Source: Amycolatopsis keratiniphila subsp. keratiniphila (GTDB taxonomy: Bacteria > Actinomycetota > Actinomycetes > Mycobacteriales > Pseudonocardiaceae). From it: DNA of 64,000 nt. The notes below the pieces were generated by a model. It saw only the letters and a list, made by a program, of their open reading frames with translations. It did no database searches and was not told the DNA's origin. Positions 41,620-49,796 of this stretch are shown one piece after another (the first letter of the stretch is position 1; every line of letters begins with the position of its first letter). Position numbers and translations under genes: made by a program. The DNA lies in contig NZ_LQMT02000023.1 of assembly GCF_001620365.2 (NCBI RefSeq), positions 182,329-246,328 of the forward strand, given 5' to 3'.

Positions 41620-41652
41620 TCGCCGGCACTGGCCTCGGGCCCTGGCCGGCCT

Positions 41653-42570
41653 TCAGTCCAGCGGGGGCGCGGACGGGAGATCCGACGCGGTCGCCATCGC
41701 GGGTTCCGCCGGACGCCGCCGCTTGCGCAGCCACCACACCAGCGCGGCCGCGGGAACACCGAAGACCAGAACGAACGGCGCCATCGCACCCAGCACGGTC
41801 AGCAGGCCGCCGCCGAAGGTCAGGAACGCGTCCCAGCCGTCGGCGAGCCCACCGAGGAACCCGCTGCGGGACTCCTCCGCCGCCGCGACCGTCTCCGCCT
41901 TCACCTGCAACGAAATCGTCGACATGGCGACACTGCCCGCCAGGCTTTCGCGCCGCTTCTGGAGCGACTCTAGTTCGGCTTCCCGGCTCGTCAGCTCGCT
42001 CTCCACCGAGGCGATCTCCGAAACCGACGTCGCCCTCGCGAGCAGCGCGCGGATGCGCTCCACACTCGCCCGCTGGGTCGCCAGCCGCGATTCGACGTCG
42101 ACCATCTGCTCGGTCACGTCCGTCGCGGTGACCTCGCGCTTCTGCTGCTTCCCGAGCTTCGCGAGCTGGTCCAGCACGCCGTCGAGGCGCTCGGAGGGCA
42201 CGATGACGTTCACCGACGCCCGCTTCTCCTGCGTGCTCTCCTGCCCGGTGTAGCCGGCGGCGCCCTGGGTGATGACGCGCACCTGCGAGATCACGTCCGC
42301 GACGTTCGGGGCGGCGAGCTCCAGGCTCGCCGTGCGCACCAGCTTGCGGTCGGTGATCCCCGGCTGCCCCGCGGGCGCCGGCGCCTTACCCGAACCCGCC
42401 TTGCTGTCGGTCGCCTCTTTGTTCGGCACCCCTTCTTTGGGCGCCGCCTGCTTGGTGTCGGCCGACATCGGCATCGCGGCCGACTCGCTGCTGCCGGAAT
42501 CGTTCGCCGAGCAGCCCGCCAGCGCCAGCACGATGCCGGCGGCCGCCACCCATCTCAACCTCTTGTGCAT
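41653..42570 (-). CDS. DUF4349 lipoprotein
   Basis: 305 residues. A lipoprotein signal ends at VLALAGC. A Ser/Ala/Lys linker leads to the DUF4349 domain (RKLVRTASLELAAPNVADVI, then GYTGQE). It contains a coiled coil at about 150-215 (MVDVESRLATQRASVERIRA) and ends in a transmembrane helix (about 255-285) and a basic tail. The family function is unknown. ATG 42570 has GGAGGGAG upstream; the longer frame is shadow. Confidence 0.85.
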   Translation of the reverse strand: MHKRLRWVAAAGIVLALAGCSANDSGSSESAAMPMSADTKQAAPKEGVPNKEATDSKAGSGKAPAPAGQPGITDRKLVRTASLELAAPNVADVISQVRVITQGAAGYTGQESTQEKRASVNVIVPSERLDGVLDQLAKLGKQQKREVTATDVTEQMVDVESRLATQRASVERIRALLARATSVSEIASVESELTSREAELESLQKRRESLAGSVAMSTISLQVKAETVAAAEESRSGFLGGLADGWDAFLTFGGGLLTVLGAMAPFVLVFGVPAAALVWWLRKRRRPAEPAMATASDLPSAPPLD

Positions 42571-42638
42571 GAAAACCGTCTCCCTCCAGTGCTGCGGAAA
42601 GAGACGGAACGGACGACGGTGCCGTTGCACCGTCCGGG

Positions 42639-43154
42639 TCACGAGTCGGTCAAGGCCCCTGGCTCGTGACCGTTCGACGGCTCGACGAGATGTTTGAACG
42701 CCTGAAGGTTCGCCAGCGATTCGCCGCGCGAGACTCGCCAGTCCCATTCGCGTTTGATCGATTCGGCGAACCCGAGTTCCAGCAGGGTGTTGAAATCGCC
42801 GTCGGCGGCCTCCAGCACCTGCCCGAGGATCTTGTCCAATTCGGCCTCGGTGACCATGTCCAGCCCGAACCGGCCGACCAGGTAGATGTCGCCGATCGCG
42901 TCCACGGTGTAGTGCACGCCGTACAGTTTCGCGTTGCGGCGCAACAGAAAGCGGTAAACGTCCTCATGGGACTCGTCGGGACGGCGGCAGACGAAGGCCT
43001 CGACGGCGAAAGCGTGGTCACCGGCGACCAGCCAGCAGTTGGTCTGCAGCTTCTTGGTGCCGGGCAAAGTGACGAAATACTTTCCCTCGCCACGCCTGTC
43101 GTATTTCAGGCCCGCATTGTCCAAAGAGGACCGCAAGGTCTCGTCGAGCGTCAA
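42639..43154 (-). CDS. YbjN domain-containing protein
   Basis: 171 residues, a YbjN/type III chaperone-like fold: ETLRSSLDNAGLKYDRRGEG at the start and YTVDAIGDIYLVGRFGLDMV in the middle. The family has no agreed biochemical role. It directly follows mshA and overlaps its stop by 4 nt. In mycobacteria Rv0487 likewise follows mshA, so a link to mycothiol synthesis or to folding of a partner is possible but unproven. Confidence 0.85.
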   Translation of the reverse strand: MTLDETLRSSLDNAGLKYDRRGEGKYFVTLPGTKKLQTNCWLVAGDHAFAVEAFVCRRPDESHEDVYRFLLRRNAKLYGVHYTVDAIGDIYLVGRFGLDMVTEAELDKILGQVLEAADGDFNTLLELGFAESIKREWDWRVSRGESLANLQAFKHLVEPSNGHEPGALTDS

Positions 43155-44455
43155 ACCGCCACCTCCGCGCGCTGTTCGAGGGCACGCCGGAACGCGCCGG
43201 TCGCTTGAGCGTACGTGTCCAGCAGGCGGTCCGTCGTCCGGCGCCAGGAGAAGCGCCGCGCGTGGACGACGGCGTTGGCCGAAAGCTCGGCACGCCGATC
43301 GGGCCGCAACGCGACGTTCGCGAGCGCGCCCGCCCAGTCCTTCGCGTCGTGCGAAGGCACGAGCAACCCGGAGACACCGTGCGGGACGGCGACCGGCAGC
43401 CCGCCGACCTCCGCCGCGATCACCGGCGTCCCGCAGGCCTGCGCTTCGAGCGCGACCAACCCGAACGACTCGTTGTAGCTCGGCACGGCGACGATGTCGG
43501 CCGCCCGGTAGACGTCGACCAGCGACTGGCCGGGCTGCGGCGGCATGAACCGGGTCTGCGCCTCGATCCCGAGGGAAACGGCCAGTTCGCGCAGGGCCTG
43601 CGGCTGCTCCAGCCCGGTCCCGGACGGGCCGCCGACGATCAGCACCACCAGCCGCGAAGCCAGCTCCGGCCGCTCACGCAGCATTTCGGCCGCGGCCAGC
43701 AGGAGGACGTCCGGCGCCTTCAACGGCTGGATCCGGCCCGCGAAGGCCAGCACGATCGCGTCGGTCGGGAGGCCGAGCGCGCGTCGCGCGGCGGCCTGGG
43801 AGCCGGGTGTGAAGCGGTCGAGGTCGACGCCGGGCGGGATCGCGTGCACGGCGTGCGGGTCGGCTTCGTACAGCTCGATCAGCTCGCGGGCCTCGACGCG
43901 GGTGTTCGCGACCAGGCAGTCCGCCTCCTCGACGACCTGCTCCTCGCCGATCACGCGGGTGCGCGGCTCGGGGGTGTCCCCCTCGGCCAGCGCGGCGTTC
44001 TTGACCTTCGCCAGGGTGTGCGCGGTGTGCACCAGCGGCACGCCCCAGCGGTCGCGGGCGAGCCAGCCCGCCTGGCCGGAGAGCCAGTAGTGCGAATGGA
44101 TGAGGTCGTAGTAGCCCGGCTCGTGGAACGCCTCGGCCCGCAGCACCCCGGCGGTGAAGGCGCACAGCTGCGCGGGCAGCTCGTCGCGCCCCAGCGGCTC
44201 GAACGGCCCGGCCGGGATGTGCCGGACGAGCACGCCGGGCGCCAGTTCGGCGATCGGCGGCTGATCCGAGGACGTGGCCCGCGTGAACACCTCGACCTCG
44301 ACGCCCCGGCGGGCCATCTCGGTGGCCGTCTGGCTCACGTAGACGTTCATGCCCCCGGCGTCGCCGGTACCCGGCTGTTCCAGCGGAGAAGTGTGCAACG
44401 ACAGCACCGCGACGCGCCTGGGCGCGGCGTCGAACCCGTGCAGAGGGATCGTCAC
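43151..44455 (-). CDS. mshA: D-inositol-3-phosphate glycosyltransferase
   Basis: 434 residues, GT-B fold, GT4 family. The N-terminal block is LSLHTSPLEQPGTGDAGGMN, and the nucleotide-sugar site has SYNESFGLVALEAQACGTPVI. MshA transfers GlcNAc from UDP-GlcNAc to inositol-3-phosphate, the first step of mycothiol synthesis. The GTG start has GGGAG upstream. The order hydrolase, mshA, YbjN is compact. The start lies 21 bp after the alpha/beta hydrolase stop. Confidence 0.94.
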   Translation of the reverse strand: MTIPLHGFDAAPRRVAVLSLHTSPLEQPGTGDAGGMNVYVSQTATEMARRGVEVEVFTRATSSDQPPIAELAPGVLVRHIPAGPFEPLGRDELPAQLCAFTAGVLRAEAFHEPGYYDLIHSHYWLSGQAGWLARDRWGVPLVHTAHTLAKVKNAALAEGDTPEPRTRVIGEEQVVEEADCLVANTRVEARELIELYEADPHAVHAIPPGVDLDRFTPGSQAAARRALGLPTDAIVLAFAGRIQPLKAPDVLLLAAAEMLRERPELASRLVVLIVGGPSGTGLEQPQALRELAVSLGIEAQTRFMPPQPGQSLVDVYRAADIVAVPSYNESFGLVALEAQACGTPVIAAEVGGLPVAVPHGVSGLLVPSHDAKDWAGALANVALRPDRRAELSANAVVHARRFSWRRTTDRLLDTYAQATGAFRRALEQRAEVAV

Positions 44456-44476
44456 CTGGTCAACACTCCCGAAGTC

Positions 44477-45289
44477 CTACTGATCGGCGAACCCGCGCAG
44501 CAGTTCACCGAACTCGTCCGCCGCTTCGGCGAACGGCAGATGCCCCACCTCAGGTAGCCAACGCACGACGGCCCCCTGAATCTTCCCCGCCGCGTACTCC
44601 GCCGCCGTCGGATCGATCACAGCGTCGGCGAGACCATGGACGATAAGTGCCGGTTTGTCCAGATCGCGAAGGACGTCCTCGCTCCCGACGTCACGCCGGA
44701 ACAGCGCGGAGCGCACCGCGGGCGGCGTCGAAAGGCAGGCGCCGAGCAGCGATTGGGTGAGCGTGCCGGACACCGGGGCCGCCGTCATCCGCGCGCTGAA
44801 CTGCACCAACGCCGGAATCGCGACCGCCGGATCGTCCGAAAGCACCGCCGGGATGGCGTCGCGCATCGCGGGCCCGACCTTGCCGCCGGGGCGGTTCTTG
44901 CCGATTTCTGTGATAGCGCCCACAAAAACGACGCCGCTGAGCCTCGACGAGCCGTGCACCCGGAGGTAGTCGGTGATGACCAGCCCGCCGTAGGACCAGC
45001 CGACGACGATCGCGTCTTCGCCCGCGAAGTCGAGAACGGAGGCGAGATCCTCCGCCCACACCCGCGGATCGTCGTAGCCGGCGGAGGGCACTTCGGAATC
45101 CCCGTGACCGCGCAGATCCATCGCGACCAGGCGGAACCGCTCGCTGAGCGCGGGATCCGCCAACTGCGGCGCCCAGGCCCGGCCCGACTGGGCCCAGCCG
45201 TGCACGAACACGATCGGACGGGTGTTCTCGGCGCCCTCGACCCATAAGCCGATGCGAGTCCCGCCGTAGCCGACTACCTCGGTCTTCAT
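44477..45289 (-). CDS. alpha/beta hydrolase
   Basis: 270 residues. The oxyanion region is VFVHGWAQSGRAW, the nucleophile serine lies in VVGWSYGGLVITDY and the catalytic histidine in LPEVGHLPFAEAADEF. The substrate is unknown. It is the first gene of the hydrolase-mshA-YbjN unit. TAGGCT (minus strand, 45297-45302) lies exactly 7 nt before ATG 45289, so the transcript is probably leaderless; the frame upstream to 45358 is shadow. Confidence 0.83.
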   Translation of the reverse strand: MKTEVVGYGGTRIGLWVEGAENTRPIVFVHGWAQSGRAWAPQLADPALSERFRLVAMDLRGHGDSEVPSAGYDDPRVWAEDLASVLDFAGEDAIVVGWSYGGLVITDYLRVHGSSRLSGVVFVGAITEIGKNRPGGKVGPAMRDAIPAVLSDDPAVAIPALVQFSARMTAAPVSGTLTQSLLGACLSTPPAVRSALFRRDVGSEDVLRDLDKPALIVHGLADAVIDPTAAEYAAGKIQGAVVRWLPEVGHLPFAEAADEFGELLRGFADQ

Positions 45290-45296
45290 GCACCGC

Positions 45297-45302
45297 AGCC
45301 TA
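45297..45302 (-). promoter_or_regulatory. candidate leaderless -10 of the hydrolase-mshA unit
   Basis: TAGGCT on the minus strand, 7 nt before ATG 45289. No separate ribosome binding site was relied on for this start. Confidence 0.45.
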
Positions 45303-45317
45303 GGAGGTCGGCCGGGT

Positions 45318-45367
45318 TGGTCGTGAGTGGCGTTTCGGGTTAGAACGCGAAACGCCACTCACGACCA
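45318..45367. terminator. GTCGTGAGTG-family hairpin, copy 3, after the L,D-transpeptidase
   Basis: A 20-bp perfect stem (45318-45337 with 45348-45367) around a 10-nt loop GGTTAGAACG. The arm is TGGTCGTGAGTGGCGTTTCG. It shares GTCGTGAGTG with copies 1 and 2 but the inner part differs. It lies about 40 bp past the transpeptidase stop. Confidence 0.75.
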
Positions 45368-45404
45368 CCTGTACCGAACGGCCACCGGCGCCCTTGTCAC
45401 TTGG

Positions 45405-46580
45405 TTACTTGATCGCCGAGAGGGCCTTCCAGGACTTCCAGTCGTAGAACCAGTCCTTGACGTCCGATTTGGTCGGGCTGCCCAGTTTCGAACCGGTGAT
45501 CTCGACCGGATCGCCGATCATCGCCGAGTCGAAGTACTTCTTGGCGTCCGCTTCGAGCAGGTTCACGCAGCCGTGCGAGGTGTTGGCCTTGCCGATGTTC
45601 GCCGCGTTGTCCTGGTTCTCGTGGATGTACTCGCCGTTGTTCGAGATCCGGCAGGACCACTTCTTGTTGACGTTGGTGTAGCCGTAGCGCGCGTTGTCGA
45701 ACCGCGCCATCGGCTCCTTCGTCATCACGATGAACGTGCCGTTGGGGGTGTTGCGCTGGACGTCGGAGTCCAGGCCGTTCGAGCACGGGTAGCTCGCCGA
45801 TTCCGCCCCGCCCCGGTAGACCTTCATCACGTGGTCCGGGGTGTTGATCTTGACCACCTGGTTGCGGCCGATCTTGAACTCGGTGGTCACGTCGGCCTTG
45901 CCGTACGCGCCGCCGCCGAGCGCGACGCCGTAGAGCTTCGCCTCGACGTTGACCTTGATGTTCGCGGGCCAGTACTCCTTGGGCCGCCAGTCGACCTGCG
46001 TATCCGACAGCCAGCCCCAGGAGCCCTCGACGTCCTTGTCGGTCTTCACCTTGAGCGCCTTCTCGGCAGCAGCCTTGTCCTTGACCGGGGACGCGAACTT
46101 CACGCTGATCGGCATCGCGACGCCGACCTCGGCGTCGTCGGTCGGGTTCAGCGTGGCGCGAACCTCCTTGGCCGGCTTGACCGTGCTGAACGAGCCCTTG
46201 AACTCGGCGGGCTTGTTGTCGCTGCCGGTGGCCTTCGCGGCGTACGTGTACGTCTTGCCGTAGCCGAGGACCTCGGTGCTGGTCCAGGTGAGCCCGTCGG
46301 CGGAAAGCTCGCCCTTGACGTCCTTGCCGCTGTCGCCGGTGACCTTGACCTCGGTGAGCTTGCCGTCGGCGACCTTCACCACGACCGGCGTCACCACGGA
46401 GGCGTCCTTGGCGTCGGCGGCGGGTTCGGCGGTGATCTTCGCGACCGGGGCGGCGTTCTGCTCTCCGCCACCGCTGCCTTCCGGCTTGGCACTCCCGCCT
46501 TCCTCGCTGGAGCAGGCGGCGGCCAGCATGGCCGCCCCCGCGGCGAGCGCGGCCTTGAACACCGTGCGCCGTTCGATCAC
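45405..46580 (-). CDS. L,D-transpeptidase lipoprotein (LprQ/LdtMt5-like)
   Basis: 391 residues. The N-terminus has a twin-arginine-like run (ERRTVFKAALAAG) and a lipobox-like LAAAC. Two Ig-like domains (about 45-245) precede a YkuD catalytic domain with the active cysteine in TSHGCVNLLEADAKKY. It forms 3-3 crosslinks in peptidoglycan outside the membrane, insensitive to most penicillins. The position next to murB matches Rv0483. GGGAGG lies upstream of the GTG start. Confidence 0.92.
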   Translation of the reverse strand: MIERRTVFKAALAAGAAMLAAACSSEEGGSAKPEGSGGGEQNAAPVAKITAEPAADAKDASVVTPVVVKVADGKLTEVKVTGDSGKDVKGELSADGLTWTSTEVLGYGKTYTYAAKATGSDNKPAEFKGSFSTVKPAKEVRATLNPTDDAEVGVAMPISVKFASPVKDKAAAEKALKVKTDKDVEGSWGWLSDTQVDWRPKEYWPANIKVNVEAKLYGVALGGGAYGKADVTTEFKIGRNQVVKINTPDHVMKVYRGGAESASYPCSNGLDSDVQRNTPNGTFIVMTKEPMARFDNARYGYTNVNKKWSCRISNNGEYIHENQDNAANIGKANTSHGCVNLLEADAKKYFDSAMIGDPVEITGSKLGSPTKSDVKDWFYDWKSWKALSAIK

Positions 46581-46717
46581 CGTGTACCTCCCATGAAGAT
46601 CCCCGCGAGCCTCTACCCGCTCAGCGCCGGGAACCTCTCCGACGTTACCCGCGGCGACGGAACTCGCCCTCGCCCCTCAGAGGGATAGACGCACGAGGGT
46701 GGCGTGGGGTTGTTCGG

Positions 46718-47770
46718 TCAAAGCGCGCAGTTGATGAGCAGGGGTTCAGGGTGCAGCGAAACGCCGAAGCGAGCCTCGACTCCGTCGCGCACTTCGCGCG
46801 CCAGATCGAGAAGGTCCTCGGTCGAGGCCTTGCCCCGGTTGGTGAGCGCGAGCGTGTGCTTCGTCGACAGTGAGACCCGGCCGCCGGGCCCTTCGTGGCC
46901 CTTCGCGAACCCGGCCCGCTCGATCAGCCAGGCCGCGGACAGCTTCGTGCCGCCGGGCGCCGGGTACTGCGGCACGCGCACGTCCTCGCCGACGACATCC
47001 ACGATGCCCGCCAGCACCTTCGCCAGCCGTGCCTCGCCGATGATCGGGTTGGTGAAGAACGAGCCCGCGCTCCAGGTGTCGTGGTCGTCGGCGTCCAGGA
47101 CCATGCCCTTGCCGCGACGCAGCCCGAGGACCGCTTCGCGTGCTTCGGCCGCCGGGACCCGGTCTCCGATCTCGACGCCAAGCGTGCGGGCGAGTTCGGC
47201 GTAGCGGATCGGGGCGGAGAGGCCGTCTTCGTTGACCTTGAAACGCACTGTGAGCACGACGCCCGCGTCGGTCCCCTTCAGGATCGACGTGCGATACCCG
47301 AAACCGAGCTCTTCGACGGTCAGCGTGCGGATTTCGCGGGTGGCACGGTCGTAGAGATCGACCGAGACCAGGGATTCGGCCACCTCGCAGCCGTACGCGC
47401 CGACGTTCTGGATCGGCGTGGCGCCGACCGAACCGGGGATCCCGGAGAGGCATTCGAGCCCGCCGATGCCCTCGGCGACCAGGCCCTCGACGAAACCGTC
47501 CCAGTTCTCACCCGCCGCGACCTCGACGAGATCTCCGTCACGTGTCCAGCCGGTGTTGCCGACCTTCAGCACCGTGCCCTCGAAACCGTCGTCGGCGACG
47601 ACGAGGTTCGAACCGCCGCCGAGCAGCAGGACCGGCTCGCCCGCTTCGTCGGCCTCGCGGACCGCGTCGACCAGGGCCTGCACGGTCTTCGCCTCGGCAT
47701 AACGCCGGGCCGGACCGCCGAGGCGCAACGTGGTGTGGTCGGCGAGGGTGGGAGTTTCGGCAGTGCTCAC
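46718..47770 (-). CDS. murB: UDP-N-acetylenolpyruvoylglucosamine reductase
   Basis: 350 residues, FAD-binding. The N-terminal motif is LADHTTLRLGGPARRYAEA, the FAD region contains LGGGSNLVVAD and IPGSVGATPIQNVGAYGCEV. It reduces the enolpyruvyl group with NADPH to give UDP-MurNAc, a cytoplasmic step of peptidoglycan synthesis. It is divergent from DUF2505 with only 26 bp between the starts. TACCGT (minus, 47779-47784) lies 8 nt before the GTG. Confidence 0.95.
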   Translation of the reverse strand: MSTAETPTLADHTTLRLGGPARRYAEAKTVQALVDAVREADEAGEPVLLLGGGSNLVVADDGFEGTVLKVGNTGWTRDGDLVEVAAGENWDGFVEGLVAEGIGGLECLSGIPGSVGATPIQNVGAYGCEVAESLVSVDLYDRATREIRTLTVEELGFGYRTSILKGTDAGVVLTVRFKVNEDGLSAPIRYAELARTLGVEIGDRVPAAEAREAVLGLRRGKGMVLDADDHDTWSAGSFFTNPIIGEARLAKVLAGIVDVVGEDVRVPQYPAPGGTKLSAAWLIERAGFAKGHEGPGGRVSLSTKHTLALTNRGKASTEDLLDLAREVRDGVEARFGVSLHPEPLLINCAL

Positions 47771-47778
47771 GCCCGTGA

Positions 47779-47788
47779 ACGGTACTGT
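47779..47788. promoter_or_regulatory. shared divergent leaderless promoter, murB / DUF2505
   Basis: ACGGTACTGT reads as TACTGT on the plus strand (47783-47788, 8 nt before ATG 47797) and as TACCGT on the minus strand (47784-47779, 8 nt before GTG 47770). Both fit TAnnnT. With 26 bp between the starts there is no room for separate promoters and leaders. Confidence 0.5.
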
Positions 47789-47796
47789 CTGGCGCC

Positions 47797-48294
47797 ATGG
47801 CCTCCCGTATCGAGCACCGTTCGGCGTTCTCCGCAGACCTCGCGACCACGTTCGACGCGGTCGCCGGCGAGGCCGCGCTGCGGGCGCGGCTGGAGGAGAT
47901 CGGCGGCGACGACGCGGAACTGCTGGAGTACGTCCCGGCCGAGGACGGAGTGCGCTACAAGCTGCGTCAGGGCATCAGCTCGGACAAGCTCCCGTCGGCC
48001 GTGCGGACACTGCACCGGGGCGACCTGATCGTCGAGCGCGAGCAGAGCTGGAAGGCGGCAGGGGACGGCTACACCGGCACCGCGACGGCGGCGGTCTCGG
48101 GCGTGCCGGGCGAGATCACCGCGAAGACGTCGCTGACCGCCGAAGGCGAGCGGACGACGCTGGTCAACAGCGGTCAGGTCAAGGTGCGGATCCCGTTCGT
48201 CGGCGGAAAGCTGGAGGGCGTGATCGCCGAACAGGTCACCAAGCTGCTGGAGCGCGAGGCGGAATTCGTCGCGAAATGGCTGGCCGAGCGCTGA
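47797..48294 (+). CDS. DUF2505 family protein
   Basis: 165 residues. A START/SRPBCC-like fold is suggested by IEHRSAFSADLATTFDAVAG at the start and the pattern of strands ending in VGGKLEGVIAEQVTKLLERE. Such folds bind lipids or hydrophobic ligands; the role of DUF2505 is unknown. It corresponds to Rv0481c next to murB. The gene overlaps the methyltransferase gene by 19 nt in another frame, suggesting translational coupling. Confidence 0.83.
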   Translation: MASRIEHRSAFSADLATTFDAVAGEAALRARLEEIGGDDAELLEYVPAEDGVRYKLRQGISSDKLPSAVRTLHRGDLIVEREQSWKAAGDGYTGTATAAVSGVPGEITAKTSLTAEGERTTLVNSGQVKVRIPFVGGKLEGVIAEQVTKLLEREAEFVAKWLAER

Positions 48295-49073
48295 AACCGG
48301 TCGGGGCACCGACCCGCGGCACGACCAACCCGAACCGGCTCCGCCGGGTGGACCGGTGGCTCGCGAGCGATCCGGGGGTGACGCGGCTCCTGCGCCGCGC
48401 GAACGAGCCGCTCGTGGTGGATCTCGGCTACGGCGCCTCACCGGTGACCACGGTCGAGATGGCGCGATGGCTGCGCACGGTCCGTCGTGACGTCCGCGTG
48501 CTGGGCCTGGAGCTGGACGCCGAACGGGTCGCCGTCGCGCAGTCCGCCGTCGACAAGCCGTGGCTGGATTTCCGGCGCGGCGGCTTCGAGCTGGCCGGGG
48601 CGCGACCGGTGCTGGTGCGCGCGTTCAACGTCCTGCGGCAGTACGACGAAGCCGAGGTCCCGGGCGCCTGGTCGCTCATGCTGGACGCGATGGCACCGGG
48701 CGGGCTCCTCGTCGAGGGCACCTGCGACGAGATCGGACGGCTGAGCACCTGGCTCGCCGTCGGGCACGACGGGCCGCGCACGCTGACCCTGTCGGTCCAT
48801 CTCGCCAGCCTGGAACGTCCGTCCACAGTGGCCGAACGACTGCCCAAGATCCTCATCCACCGCAACGTTCCCGGCGAACGGGTTCACGAACTACTGTCCA
48901 CTTTGGACATCTGCTGGGCGACGGCCGCGCCGCATCAGAACTTCGGCGTCCGTGCCCGCTGGGCGCACGCCGTCCATCTGCTCACCGCCCGGGGCTGGCC
49001 GGTGCTGAACCGGCCGTCACGGTGGCGGCTGGGTGAACTGACGGTGCCGTGGTCATCCGTGGCTCCGGACTAG
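48276..49073 (+). CDS. class I SAM-dependent methyltransferase-like protein
   Basis: 265 residues. A Rossmann-type SAM domain is suggested by LVVDLGYGASPVTTVEMARW (motif I, glycine-poor) and VLGLELDAERVAVAQSAV. Later strands include MLDAMAPGGLLVEGTCDEIG. The target is unknown. ATG 48276 lies within the end of DUF2505; the longer frame is shadow. The conserved pairing with DUF2505 suggests a shared pathway. Confidence 0.75.
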   Translation: MAGRALKPVGAPTRGTTNPNRLRRVDRWLASDPGVTRLLRRANEPLVVDLGYGASPVTTVEMARWLRTVRRDVRVLGLELDAERVAVAQSAVDKPWLDFRRGGFELAGARPVLVRAFNVLRQYDEAEVPGAWSLMLDAMAPGGLLVEGTCDEIGRLSTWLAVGHDGPRTLTLSVHLASLERPSTVAERLPKILIHRNVPGERVHELLSTLDICWATAAPHQNFGVRARWAHAVHLLTARGWPVLNRPSRWRLGELTVPWSSVAPD

Positions 49074-49136
49074 GAATTCACCGGTCGAACCCCGCTCCGT
49101 CACCCCAAAGCGACCTGCGGTGATCACCATGGAACC

Positions 49137-49796
49137 GTGGAACTGCTGGAGTACGTCACCGGGCTGCTCGAGGGCACGCTCGGATCGCCCTGGCTGTGGG
49201 TGATCGTGTTCCTCGTGTCCGGGTTGGACGCGCTCCTGCCGTTCATGCCGAGCGAGACCACCGTCATCACCGTCGCCGTCCTGATCGGCACGGACTTCCC
49301 GCTGTTGGCGCTACTCGCGCTGATCGCCGCGCTCGGGGCCTGGCTGGGCGACTGTCTCGGCTACACCGTCGGCGCCGCCGCGGGCCCGCGGGCACTCGCC
49401 CGCCTGCAGCGCGGTCCGGACGGGGTCCGACGCTACGAATGGGCGAAGATCCAGGTGCGGCGCAACGCGGTCCTGCTGATCCTCGCCGCCCGCTACCTGC
49501 CCGGCGGCCGCGTCGCGAGCGGGCTCGCCAACGGCAGCCTCGGCTATCCGCCACGCAAGTTCGTCGCGCTCGACGCCCTCGGCGCGGGCATCTGGGCGGT
49601 GTACAGCGTCCTGATCGGGCTCGTCGGCGGAGCGGCCTTCGCGGACGAACCGGAGAAGGGCCTTCTGCTTTCCTTCGCGCTCGGCTTGCTGCTGGTCGCG
49701 GCGATCGAGATCGGGCGGCGGGTCCGGGTGCGCATTCTGACCCGGCGCCGCGCGGCGGCCGGGACCAGCGACAATGGTGTGCGTGTCGAACCCTGA
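49137..49796 (+). CDS. DedA family membrane protein
   Basis: 219 residues. The DedA/VTT fold is shown by FMPSETTVITVAVLIG, the loop GAWLGDCLGYTVGAAAG and the conserved basic block ILAARYLPGGRVASGLANG. Recent work assigns DedA proteins to flipping of undecaprenyl phosphate or phospholipids; which one applies here is unknown. A GTG start is assumed from the frame. It overlaps purU by 23 nt. Confidence 0.85.
   Translation: MELLEYVTGLLEGTLGSPWLWVIVFLVSGLDALLPFMPSETTVITVAVLIGTDFPLLALLALIAALGAWLGDCLGYTVGAAAGPRALARLQRGPDGVRRYEWAKIQVRRNAVLLILAARYLPGGRVASGLANGSLGYPPRKFVALDALGAGIWAVYSVLIGLVGGAAFADEPEKGLLLSFALGLLLVAAIEIGRRVRVRILTRRRAAAGTSDNGVRVEP

Larger units (their letters stand above)
40987..41652. 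other. 666-bp non-coding region with 6C RNA and array D
   Basis: No credible protein gene lies between gpmA and the DUF4349 gene. The stretch contains a promoter-like site at 41161-41188, the 6C small RNA hairpins and terminator (41265-41424) and the variant periodic array D (41494-41619). An open frame 41216-41524 runs through the RNA but looks random. Confidence 0.8.
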
